A stretch of DNA of 9,232 nucleotides from positions 1 to 9,232 of the forward strand of contig JALWSL010000044.1 in NCBI GenBank assembly GCA_027080405.1, read 5' to 3'. The position numbers and the translations under genes are program-made. This DNA is from Planctomycetaceae bacterium. GTDB taxonomy: Bacteria; Planctomycetota; Planctomycetia; Planctomycetales; Planctomycetaceae. Of this stretch, positions 1 through 6,245 are shown one piece after another. Each line of letters starts with the position of its first letter. Position 1 is the first letter of the stretch. Under the pieces are notes generated by a model that was not told the origin of the DNA, made no database searches, and was given only the letters and a program-made list of their open reading frames with translations.

Positions 1-35
1 ATTAAAATGAAGTGGGAAATTTTTTTCATGAGAGA

Positions 36-50
36 TTGAGATTCATTGAA
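36..50. repeat. 15-bp dispersed repeat, copy 1
   Basis: TTGAGATTCATTGAA occurs here and again, identical and in the same orientation, at 6095-6109 in the EF-G leader. A 15-bp match between two sites is mildly unexpected in a window this size (roughly 0.04 expected under equal base use). The rest of 1-184 has no gene that I recognise; its only other structure is a 9-bp inverted repeat (56-64 with 108-116) around a 43-nt loop. The function is unknown, and chance or an old short duplication are both possible. Confidence 0.3.
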
Positions 51-184
51 CAAAAAGTTTGGTTTACCACGGAGGGCCCAGTACGGCTGGTTTGTTTTGA
101 CCGTCGTAACCAAACTGAGATTTTCAAAAGTTTTCGTACCGTTTGTAAACTTTAACCGTCAGTAAAACAGAGCTCCGCAGACGT

Positions 185-568
185 TTATTCCGGGAAATTA
201 TTGACCATTCGCTTTATGCCATCCTTAAGCCTCGTCACATTAAAGTTGATCAAAAAACCAACCTGGATTTTACTCAACTTCAGATACGCGAGGAGCTGTG
301 CATCGTACAGTGGAATCATTTTTTCCACCGATTTCAACTCAACAATAACCGATTGGGCAACCAGTAAATCAATACGATAACCGGCATCCAATACGATCTC
401 GTTGTATTGAATTGGTAGTGACACCTGCCTTCCTGATTGAAGGCCTCGGCAACGAAGTTCGTGAGCCAAGCAAATTTCGTAGGTAGATTCGAGCAAGCCA
501 GGCCCCAAAACAGAATGTACCTTCATCGCAGCATCAACAATTTCTCCCGTAATTTTATTGATTTCCAT
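185..568 (-). CDS. GxxExxY protein (PD-(D/E)XK nuclease-like)
   Basis: The family is recognised from GPGLLESTYE near the N-terminus, which holds the G-x-x-E-x-x-Y signature. It is followed by a basic and aromatic stretch, then YRIDLLVAQSVIVELKSVE, where the D and the E-L-K fit the D...ExK core of PD-(D/E)XK nuclease folds. The C-terminal LLAYLKLSKIQVGFLINFNV block is also typical. The family's function is unsettled; nuclease-like activity is inferred from the fold. The frame stays open upstream to an ATG at 647-649, but those 27 extra residues come from a non-coding CGCAGAG repeat. I therefore start at 566-568 (MEINKITGEIVDAAMKVHSV), giving 127 residues, usual for the family. GAGGA four bases upstream, supplied by the repeat, can act as ribosome binding site. 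It lies 83 bp downstream of nadD on the same strand and may be cotranscribed with it; no functional tie is implied. Confidence 0.85.
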   Translation of the reverse strand: MEINKITGEIVDAAMKVHSVLGPGLLESTYEICLAHELRCRGLQSGRQVSLPIQYNEIVLDAGYRIDLLVAQSVIVELKSVEKMIPLYDAQLLAYLKLSKIQVGFLINFNVTRLKDGIKRMVNNFPE

Positions 569-574
569 CTCTTC

Positions 575-600
575 CTCTGCGACCCTCTGCGTTCTCTGCG
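575..600 (-). repeat. CGCAGAG triple repeat at the GxxExxY gene start
   Basis: Read on the minus strand, CGCAGAG occurs three times, at 594-600, 585-591 and 575-581, with 9- and 10-bp spacing and a purine-rich filler between copies. The last copy runs into GAGGAAGAG just before the chosen ATG. Similar CGCAGAG strings ahead of GxxExxY genes are, to my recollection, common in unrelated bacteria. The repeat may be a mobile or regulatory companion of this gene family; here it at least supplies the ribosome binding site. Confidence 0.6.
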
Positions 601-651
601 GTAAAGAAAAAACGGTCTCAGAGTGTGCGTTTCGTCGCAATCTGCGCAAGA

Positions 652-1257
652 TTACAAGGCCCGATAAAGACCATGTTCCTGAATATACCGTTCTACCGCA
701 CGAGGTGTAAGGAAACGGATGGAGCGTTTTTCGGAAATTCGTAAACGCAGGTCACGGGCGGAAATCCCGATCTGCGGCATTTCCACAATCTCCACGGAAC
801 CCTGGATCACATCCGGCAGATTGTTCACGGCTTCTCGCAGGTCTTCACTGGAGTTGCTATCTCGATTCACGGCGACAATTTTCGCCAGTTGTGCAATTCG
901 CTGCGGTTGTTTCCAGTTCGGCAGATCGATCAGCGAATCGGCCCCCATCAGGAAATGCAACTCCGCTTCCGGAAGCTGCTCTGTTATTTCAGCAAGAGTT
1001 TCGACAGTGAAGCTGGTTCCCTGCCGGTTCAGTTCACGTTGATCAACCACAAATTCCGGATACCCGGCCGTTGCCAATTCGAGCATTTCGACCCGATGCT
1101 TTCCTGTCGAAATGGACTGGTCCCGTTTGTGAGGCGGCGAATAGGCTGGCAGAAAACGAACCTCATCCAACCGGCAAGCCTCACGGGCCGTTTCCGCCAG
1201 GATTAAATGTCCGTAATGAACCGGATCGAATGTCCCGCCAAAGATGCCCAGTTTCAT
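652..1257 (-). CDS. nadD: nicotinate-nucleotide adenylyltransferase
   Basis: This cytoplasmic enzyme transfers AMP from ATP to nicotinate mononucleotide to make deamido-NAD, the step before NAD synthetase in NAD biosynthesis. The 201 residues match the usual family length. The nucleotidyltransferase signature GGTFDPVHYGH spans residues 7-17, with the ATP-binding H14-x-G-H17. SPPHK is at 40-44, GADSL near 105 (the family's substrate-binding loop), and ISARDLR at 165-171 takes the place of the ISSTxIR motif. The start is fixed by MKLGIFGGTFDP, the normal N-terminus; a weak GGAA lies a few bases upstream. Its usual partners in other bacteria (obgE, rsfS) are not beside it here. The 5' side holds a small hairpin (1273-1290) and then a long gene-free stretch; the GxxExxY gene follows downstream on the same strand. 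Confidence 0.96.
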   Translation of the reverse strand: MKLGIFGGTFDPVHYGHLILAETAREACRLDEVRFLPAYSPPHKRDQSISTGKHRVEMLELATAGYPEFVVDQRELNRQGTSFTVETLAEITEQLPEAELHFLMGADSLIDLPNWKQPQRIAQLAKIVAVNRDSNSSEDLREAVNNLPDVIQGSVEIVEMPQIGISARDLRLRISEKRSIRFLTPRAVERYIQEHGLYRAL

Positions 1258-1597
1258 TGGCTATTCCATCATTCAGGCTTTCCGGCCTGAGAAAATATCT
1301 CCGAAAACAGTTTTCATACTACCGTGCAAAAGTGGGAGGATATTATCACCACGAGAAAAAAATATGAACCATGCAGCAAAAAAAGCATAAGAATATTGGA
1401 AGGACTGTCACCGGAAAGAATAGCGGTTCTCGAAGCCCGGTAACAATAATGTTCAGCAACATCAATGAAAGCGGCAGGGCGCCAGCCCTCCAGTATTTCT
1501 GTTGTCGCTTGATCATCATCAAACGTGATCATTACCAGGCGGCTTGCGCCGTTCTGCTTGCAAGGCCTGACCGTTCGAAAGCGAAATCAGAACAGAC

Positions 1598-1640
1598 GTT
1601 TTCATAACAAGTAACCACTGTTTTCATGGCAAGCAGCCAC
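1598..1640. repeat. Pair of 21-bp imperfect direct repeats
   Basis: Two 21-bp units at 1598-1618 and 1620-1640 share 17 of 21 positions. Both start GTTTTCAT and end CCAC, with CAAG in the middle. All four differences are transitions (A/G or C/T). The units sit one base apart, so the period is 22 bp, about two helical turns. This could be an old tandem duplication or a pair of protein-binding half sites on one face of the DNA. No function is assigned. Confidence 0.5.
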
Positions 1641-1664
1641 CGCGAGCAACCGCGCAGCAGAAAA

Positions 1665-1712
1665 CAGCGTGGCAAGATCCCCTCAAAGCTCAAAGCTCTT
1701 CTTGCCACACTG
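1665..1712. repeat. 13-position hairpin with tandemly repeated loop
   Basis: The arms 1665-1677 and 1700-1712 pair at 12 of 13 positions: GTGGCAAGA with TCTTGCCAC, one C/A mismatch, then CAG with CTG. The 22-nt loop contains CTCAAAG twice in tandem (1682-1688 and 1689-1695). No T-run follows on either strand, so it does not look like an intrinsic terminator. It may be a palindromic repeat element or part of a structured RNA. Confidence 0.5.
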
Positions 1713-1865
1713 AATTTCATGCCGGCCCGTACGACCGTTTTATCCCGATCGGAGCAGGTTCACCGCCGAAGCAGAAAACCTCTCCGCACACCCAAAGCAT
1801 AGGTCACAAAATGAATGAAGCAAATAAATTTTGGCTCTCTTTGATCAAACAGCATTCTCCCAGTT

Positions 1866-1889
1866 GATACGTTTCACGTGAAACGTATC
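1866..1889. other. parS: parS-like ParB binding site in a perfect 24-bp palindrome
   Basis: The 24 bases form a perfect inverted repeat centred on CACGTG. The central 14 bases, GTTTCACGTGAAAC (1871-1884), are identical to the core of the widely conserved bacterial parS consensus TGTTTCACGTGAAACA; only the outermost consensus bases differ, and they differ symmetrically (C and G instead of T and A). ParB dimers bind parS, spread, and load the segregation machinery. Chromosomal parS sites usually cluster on the origin side of the chromosome. A 24-bp perfect palindrome is expected about 0.0005 times by chance in a window this size with equal base use. The site is intergenic, as most parS sites need not be but often are. 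No parA, parB or clear DnaA boxes are visible here. Confidence 0.8.
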
Positions 1890-1978
1890 CCAAACCCGCC
1901 CCCGCCGCGCAAATCATCTGCGAACCTGAACACATCTTCGGATGTCAATCAAGTTGGATAGCGTTGGTGAAATTCATT

Positions 1979-2041
1979 TTTGAGCAATCTGCAAAAAACG
2001 AAAGGGAGTGGATGTAGCCCATTTTGCAGAAAGTGCTCAAA
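1979..2041. repeat. Long imperfect inverted repeat upstream of tRNA-Pro
   Basis: TTTGAGCA (1979-1986) pairs with TGCTCAAA (2034-2041), and TCTGCAAAA (1988-1996) pairs with TTTTGCAGA (2022-2030). This gives 8 + 9 base pairs separated by a 1x3 internal loop. GGG (2004-2006) and CCC (2018-2020) can close the top, and AATTC/GAATT (1971-1975, 2045-2049) can extend the base. No clear T-tract follows. It ends 19 bp before the tRNA promoter. It may be a remnant of a small inverted-repeat element, a regulatory site or an RNA hairpin; its role is unknown. Confidence 0.5.
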
Positions 2042-2059
2042 TTTTCGAATTCGGTGCTG

Positions 2060-2088
2060 TTTACAAATAGTGAAGCATATCTTACACT
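2060..2088 (+). promoter_or_regulatory. Sigma70-like promoter of tRNA-Pro
   Basis: TTTACA at 2060-2065 (5 of 6 to TTGACA) and TACACT at 2083-2088 (4 of 6 to TATAAT) are separated by exactly 17 bp. Transcription would start near 2095, a few bases before the mature tRNA end at 2102, leaving a short 5' leader for RNase P to remove. Confidence 0.6.
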
Positions 2089-2100
2089 TTGCGGACTTCA

Positions 2101-2175
<75 letters not shown>

Positions 2176-2321
2176 CTCGCTTTTATCTTACGGGCATTTC
2201 ACGCACAGCCAGTTTCGCTTTCTGAAGGTTGCCCTCTTTGCTGAAAGTCCCACCACACACTCAGCATGATTGCCGGGGGCGGGGCATCGGCGGTGACAGG
2301 AACTCAGCCTGCAAAAGGTGC

Positions 2322-3620
2322 TCACTTCGCATCATTTTCCCGACCGCCTTTTTCCGGCAGGCAGCGTTTAAGGGTCATCAGTGAAAACGCCGTGCCGTAC
2401 GGTTGGTGGTAGTCGTACAACGGGTAGTCCCACCAGGAGCCATCTTTTTCTTGCCGATCCAGCAAAAGTTTCGCAATGGCCGCCTGATACGGCAGACGAT
2501 TGCCATCGGGAATTTCTTCGATGCATAACGCGGCGTAGTAATGGCCGTAGTAGTAAAAGTAGCCAGCGACCGAAAACCACGATTCATGCGGTATCGGACG
2601 CTTGCGGCCAATATCGAGCCAACCATTTCTGAGAACCAATCGCTTGAGCCATGTTTCGATCACCTGATCGGTAATCTCTTTACTGCCCCACATTCTCAAA
2701 GCGACGTTGCAAGCTTGCGAGCGTCCCAAGCTTCCTCCGGGTCTGTTGACCGGATGCATCGGCCGGTTCTTCAGGTACTCCCCGTAAAAGTAACTGAAAT
2801 CTTTTTTCTGTTGGCGATGGATCGCTGCGATTGCCCGTTTGGTAACATCCCGTGGAGGGTCAAACCCGAGCTGCTGGACATCATGAAAGGCAACCAGAAC
2901 GGTCGCATCAACGAAGCTGATCGAACTGCTCGCCGGTCTTTTTGTGCCCAGGCGAAAATCGTAATAGCCCCAACCCCCATCTACCGATTCGTAACGGGTC
3001 AGCATGTCGAACTGCTGCTCGATCAATTCCTCGATGCGTGATTGCAGGGCTTTGTCTCCCTGATGTCGTCGATACATTTTGGCCAACGCCTGCAACGAAT
3101 AGGCATGCCCCCAGACATTGTAAATGGCCGTTTCATTGGCTCGCCGAAGGTAAGGCAATTTTTCGAGGAGCCATTCCTCAGCACGATTGATGGCTGCCGT
3201 GCTTTCAGGAAATTCTGTTTCCCATTCAATCAGGGCACTGATGCAAAGCGATGTCGTTGCAATGCCGAAAGCGTGATGCGCACCCGGCACCGGAGCGTAA
3301 ATATTCAGACCCTTTGTACGCGTCGGTGATCCCCACGAACCATTTTTGTTTTGGTCTTTCAGCAGGAAAGCGATCCCATTTTTACAGGCTGCCTGAATCG
3401 CGTTCGGATCAAGTTTCTCGTTCAGAGTCACTTCAGGGAGTTCTTTGGACGCTTTGGGCAAACCTTCCTTTTTTCCGGCCTGTGTTTCTTTCAATGATTC
3501 TTTCGATGAAATCGGCTTCGCAGGGGACTGGGCAAAACTCTGCCCCGTCAGAAAGACCAACACTGAAGCCAGCCAGGCTGCCCCCGTCAGTATTGCTGCA
3601 TTCCGTTTTGTGAAGCACAT
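2322..3620 (-). CDS. Exported prenyltransferase/squalene-oxidase-like toroid protein
   Basis: The 432-residue protein has a clear Sec signal peptide: basic MCFTKR, a hydrophobic stretch to about residue 25, and SFA followed by Q, predicting cleavage after A30. A Lys/Ser/Glu-rich linker runs to about residue 70. The rest looks like an alpha/alpha toroid of the terpene-cyclase and prenyltransferase repeat type, with QW-like turns DQNKNGSWG (89-97), DGGWGYY (214-220) and DRQEKDGSWWDYP (388-400). The DXDD acid motif of squalene-hopene cyclase is not seen, and no metal ligand set stands out, so cyclase activity is doubtful. Such secreted proteins are frequent in planctomycetes, with unknown roles in the periplasm or at the surface. 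The start is supported by AGGAAA about six bases upstream. The gene is divergent from the PTPS gene with about 210 bp between them. The substrate is unknown. Confidence 0.8.
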   Translation of the reverse strand: MCFTKRNAAILTGAAWLASVLVFLTGQSFAQSPAKPISSKESLKETQAGKKEGLPKASKELPEVTLNEKLDPNAIQAACKNGIAFLLKDQNKNGSWGSPTRTKGLNIYAPVPGAHHAFGIATTSLCISALIEWETEFPESTAAINRAEEWLLEKLPYLRRANETAIYNVWGHAYSLQALAKMYRRHQGDKALQSRIEELIEQQFDMLTRYESVDGGWGYYDFRLGTKRPASSSISFVDATVLVAFHDVQQLGFDPPRDVTKRAIAAIHRQQKKDFSYFYGEYLKNRPMHPVNRPGGSLGRSQACNVALRMWGSKEITDQVIETWLKRLVLRNGWLDIGRKRPIPHESWFSVAGYFYYYGHYYAALCIEEIPDGNRLPYQAAIAKLLLDRQEKDGSWWDYPLYDYHQPYGTAFSLMTLKRCLPEKGGRENDAK

Positions 3621-3767
3621 AGATATTTCCTTACTGAGCCGAGGAACATTCGCAACTGGAAAGCTGTCAGTGAAGCTGTCATTGGGCCTGCTGAATTGAT
3701 ATCATACCTGATTGGCAACAGGCACGAAACCGAGAACAGGAAAACGACGGAGAATCAAACGGGGCTG

Positions 3768-3809
3768 TTTGCCCAACTTTGCCCAACTGGTGTGGCCCGA
3801 CTGGTGTGT
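3768..3809. repeat. Two adjoining short tandem duplications upstream of the PTPS gene
   Basis: TTTGCCCAAC is present twice in perfect tandem (3768-3777, 3778-3787). Overlapping its end, a 14-bp unit beginning CCC and containing ACTGGTGTG is repeated with 12 of 14 identity (3782-3795, 3796-3809). Back-to-back slippage-type duplications suggest non-coding DNA and argue against the longer reading frame of the gene that follows. Confidence 0.6.
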
Positions 3810-3834
3810 CTTGATGATCCAGAAAGAACCGACT

Positions 3835-4350
3835 ATGCCCGATGAAGCATCCTACCGCGTTCAAGTAACGAAAGACCACCTTGTTTTCAGTGCGGCCCAC
3901 TTCATCACCTTCAATGGGAATATCTGCGAACGATTGCACGGCCATAACTGGCGTGTTGCGGTGGAAGTTGCCGGCCCGTTGGATGAAAATCGATATGTAT
4001 TCGATTTTATCGCCCTGCGCGATGCGACACAAAAAATCGTCGATGAATTGGATCACCGCATGCTGCTGCCTACGCTGCATCAGGCGATTCATGTCACCAC
4101 CACCCAAAATGAAGTGGAAGTCCGTTTTGAAAACAGACGCTGGGTTTTTCCTGCTGAGGACTGCATACTGCTACCGGTCATCAACACCACCGCCGAGGAG
4201 ATCGCCTTCTGGATCGCGAATCGTTTGAGAAAAGAGAAGCTCGCCACAATCGATCACAAGCTGAAATCGATTTGTGTGGGAGTGGAAGAGAATTTCGGTC
4301 AATGGGCCAGGTGCGAAATCTCTTTACACACGGCACCGCACTCGGGATAA
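3835..4350 (+). CDS. 6-pyruvoyl-tetrahydropterin synthase / QueD family protein
   Basis: The protein belongs to the T-fold COG0720 family, which acts on dihydroneopterin triphosphate in the queuosine, folate or biopterin routes. Counting from the chosen start (171 residues), the zinc ligands are H22 (FSAAHF), H35 and H37 (LHGHNW). C31 sits in CERLHGH, D73-H74 gives the Asp-His pair, NTTAEEIAFWIANRL matches the PTxExxA helix, and VEENF holds the expected pterin-anchoring Glu. CERLHGH fits both CxxxHGH (QueD type) and ExxHGH (PTPS-III, folate type), so the exact reaction cannot be called. About 30 residues are inserted between the LDHRMLLP and NTTAEE segments, making it longer than typical QueD (about 120). 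The frame is open back to 3712, but that part crosses tandem repeats and has no family match. ATG 3835, with AGAAAGA upstream, starts directly at the conserved domain; ATG 3814 is the alternative. An amidohydrolase gene follows after 225 bp. Confidence 0.85.
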   Translation: MPDEASYRVQVTKDHLVFSAAHFITFNGNICERLHGHNWRVAVEVAGPLDENRYVFDFIALRDATQKIVDELDHRMLLPTLHQAIHVTTTQNEVEVRFENRRWVFPAEDCILLPVINTTAEEIAFWIANRLRKEKLATIDHKLKSICVGVEENFGQWARCEISLHTAPHSG

Positions 4351-4575
4351 TCACGGCGGATAGCGAATTCTCGAGAGGATCGTAAGCCACTACATCAAGA
4401 ACCCGTTATACTAAAAAAGCATCCATCACCAGCATGGGAATCATCTCCTTCTTGTGATTCAATCGCGAAGCTGAACGAAGAATCGAAACTGATGTTGACT
4501 GTCAAGCTGAATCCAGATCGCAGGATGAACAATAAAAATGACGATCAATGGCACACCGAGTGAAAGACCCCACGC

Positions 4576-5856
4576 ATGAGCACCAATCTGACAGAAAGCC
4601 TCTTCCAGGAATTGGAACAGATTCCACTGATTGATCCCCACACACATATCAACCCGCATTCAGCTGCCTCTGAAACCTTGGCTGATATTCTGGGATACCA
4701 TTACTATACGGAACTGGCGCACTCAGCCGGTTTGCCCAAATCGGCCATCGAGGCGGACGGAATTTCACCCAGGGAGAAGGTAGCCGCCCTCGTCCCGCAA
4801 CTGGCCCTGCTGGAAAATACGGCTCAATATCAATGGCTGCTGGTGATGTGCAGAGAGTTCTTCGACTTTCAGGAGGATCGCATCACCATCGAAAACTGGG
4901 AGTCTCTGTACGATGCGGCTGAGGCGAAAATGGCCGATGCAAATTGGGAACAGCAGGTGCTCCAAAAGTCCCAACTCGATCAGGTTTATCTGACAAACGA
5001 TTTCGATGATCCCCTCACCGGGTTCGACACATCTTTCTATATCCCCTGTCTGCGAACCGATGATCTCGTTTTCCACCTGACGGACTCCGGCGTGCGTGAT
5101 CGACTGGCTCGAGCAACCGATCGGGAGATTGGAACGGTCGAACAATTACAAGCTGCCATTTCCGATCTGTTTACGCATTTCACCAAAAACAACGCTCGGG
5201 CTTGCGCCATTTCCCTGCCCCCCGATTTTTCGCCTGCTCCGATTACCGCCAACTCCATCACCTCCCTCTGGACAAGGCTCAATTCCAATGAGTCACTTGC
5301 TGCTGACGAGATTGCCACTCTTTCCCGATTTATCTTCTGGGAACTGGCGAAAAACTGCGAAGCATTCAAACTCCCGTTCGATCTGATGATCGGAGTCAAC
5401 CGGAAAGTGTATGAGGCGGGCGTCTTTCAGGGACAGGATCTATACGATAAACGAACCTCGCTGATGCAGTATAAACAGTTGTTCAATAGTTTCCCGGCTG
5501 TCACCTTTCCCATCTCGGTGCTGACACACACCAGCAATCAGGAGTTGGTCAGCTATGCCTGGATCTTCCCGAACGTGATCGCCAATGGGCACTGGTGGTA
5601 TTCCAACACGCCAGCCTACATTGAACATGACTGCAGAAGTCGATTGACCGCGATTCCGCAGTCGAAATATGTAGGATATTACAGTGATATGTACAAACTG
5701 GAGTTTGCGCTCCCCAAATTCCGCATGTATCGAAAAATCCTGGCCAAAGTCCTGGCGGAAGATTTTGTGATCGCCAATGGCTGGCCGGAACAAAGAGCCC
5801 TGGAACTGGGGAAACGAGTTTTACGTGGAAATGTCGAAAGCATCTTCGGCAAGTAG
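4576..5856 (+). CDS. Glucuronate isomerase (UxaC)-like amidohydrolase
   Basis: This 426-residue TIM-barrel protein of the amidohydrolase superfamily carries the strand-1 metal motif in IDPHTHINP (H22, H24). Candidate later ligands are H318 in LTHTSN, H339 in NGHWWYSN, and D371 in YYSDMYKLEF. The C-terminal order, NGHWWYSN then SDMYKLEF, PKFRMYRKIL and finally RGNVESIFG, parallels uronate isomerase, where the corresponding end reads roughly GMLTDSR...RHEYFRRILC. It is shorter than UxaC (about 470 residues), and no hexuronate genes lie nearby, so a different substrate is likely. Planctomycete genomes often carry such proteins annotated only as amidohydrolase. The ribosome binding site is weak (GAAAGA). 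In the 225-bp gap upstream, TATACT (4407-4412) and the inverted repeat TTGACTGTCAA (4495-4505) are visible, but no full promoter. No hydrophobic segment is seen, so it is probably cytoplasmic. Sure of the superfamily, fairly sure of the UxaC-like branch, unsure of the reaction. Confidence 0.8.
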   Translation: MSTNLTESLFQELEQIPLIDPHTHINPHSAASETLADILGYHYYTELAHSAGLPKSAIEADGISPREKVAALVPQLALLENTAQYQWLLVMCREFFDFQEDRITIENWESLYDAAEAKMADANWEQQVLQKSQLDQVYLTNDFDDPLTGFDTSFYIPCLRTDDLVFHLTDSGVRDRLARATDREIGTVEQLQAAISDLFTHFTKNNARACAISLPPDFSPAPITANSITSLWTRLNSNESLAADEIATLSRFIFWELAKNCEAFKLPFDLMIGVNRKVYEAGVFQGQDLYDKRTSLMQYKQLFNSFPAVTFPISVLTHTSNQELVSYAWIFPNVIANGHWWYSNTPAYIEHDCRSRLTAIPQSKYVGYYSDMYKLEFALPKFRMYRKILAKVLAEDFVIANGWPEQRALELGKRVLRGNVESIFGK

Positions 5857-5997
5857 GCGACTTGTCCTCGAGAGCGATTTTCATGAAACTTCGCGAAATC
5901 GGCTTACCAGACCGCTGTTTTTGAACAATTTATGAACATTTGGTCGGGTGTACGATAAAAAACGGTCGTTTGAGGTCTTTTTACGCCAAATTCTCCC

Positions 5998-6027
5998 TTG
6001 AAATGCCCGGTTTTCCCCTTTTCTTAT
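5998..6027 (+). promoter_or_regulatory. Candidate sigma70 promoter in the EF-G leader
   Basis: TTGAAA (5998-6003) and TCTTAT (6022-6027) are separated by 18 bp. The -35 is good and the -10 moderate (4 of 6). A start near 6034 would give a leader of about 210 nt, or a short RNA ending at the hairpin at 6154-6189. A second candidate -35, TTGTCA at 6212-6217, has no good -10. Confidence 0.25.
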
Positions 6028-6094
6028 CACGGGTTCATCGTTACCATCCTGCGATTAAGTAGTATCGGGTCGAAGATAGTTCGATCATATCTTC

Positions 6095-6109
6095 TTGAGA
6101 TTCATTGAA
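6095..6109. repeat. 15-bp dispersed repeat, copy 2
   Basis: TTGAGATTCATTGAA is identical and in the same orientation to bases 36-50. This copy would lie inside the EF-G leader transcript if the promoter at 5998 is used. No known binding site is recognised. Confidence 0.3.
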
Positions 6110-6153
6110 ACTTCCGCTTTTGGAATGCCGCGAATAGGGAATGATCGGTTGAT

Positions 6154-6189
6154 GGTTCCTCCTGCCGACGCGGCATCGAACCCTTTTTT
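6154..6189 (+). terminator. Terminator-like hairpin in the EF-G leader
   Basis: GGTTC (6154-6158) pairs with GAACC (6178-6182), and inside it TGCCG (6163-6167) pairs with CGGCA (6171-6175) around the loop ACG, with an internal loop of CTCC opposite TC. One C and then six T residues (6184-6189) follow. The shape fits an intrinsic terminator or attenuator on the plus strand, 56 bp before the EF-G start codon. It may end transcripts from upstream (amidohydrolase read-through or a small RNA) or modulate EF-G. The interruption in the stem keeps confidence moderate. Confidence 0.45.
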
Positions 6190-6245
6190 CAGGCTCTCGG
6201 CGTCCTGATTGTTGTCACCTAAAGTGCATTTTCGTTTACGGTATC

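Larger units (their letters stand above)
5857..6245 (+). other. 389-bp leader region upstream of EF-G
   Basis: No gene is seen. Near the amidohydrolase end, CGATTT and AAATCG can form a loose hairpin, but no T-run follows it. Further on are a possible promoter (5998-6027), the second copy of a 15-bp repeat (6095-6109), and a terminator-like hairpin with a six-T tract (6154-6189). The last 15 bases before the EF-G start contain no Shine-Dalgarno match. A spacing this long before a major translation factor suggests leader-based control or a separate small transcript. Confidence 0.5.

Noticed and set aside
569..649. N-terminal extension of the GxxExxY protein from ATG 647-649
   Set aside because: The extra residues are translated CGCAGAG repeat and do not belong to the conserved domain.
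1314..1532. 72-codon minus-strand frame with a hydrophobic C-terminus
   Set aside because: No ribosome binding site and no recognised family; the region is repeat-rich and looks non-coding.
1371..1720. Short frames 1371-1607 (+) and 1532-1720 (-)
   Set aside because: They overlap each other and the direct repeats, and show no domain, start signal or plausible composition.
3712..3834. N-terminal extension of the PTPS-family protein
   Set aside because: It crosses two tandem duplications and has no similarity to the family; the conserved domain begins right after ATG 3835.
4495..4505. TTGACTGTCAA as an operator of the amidohydrolase gene
   Set aside because: The inverted repeat is real but only 5 bp per arm; with no -10 at proper spacing it cannot be told from chance.
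5954..5982. A-run/T-run hairpin as terminator of the amidohydrolase gene
   Set aside because: The pairing is nearly all A-T with a long loop and no GC stem.
6212..6240. Promoter TTGTCA with TTTACG immediately before EF-G
   Set aside because: The -10 matches at only three of six positions; not strong enough to call, though a leaderless start cannot be excluded.
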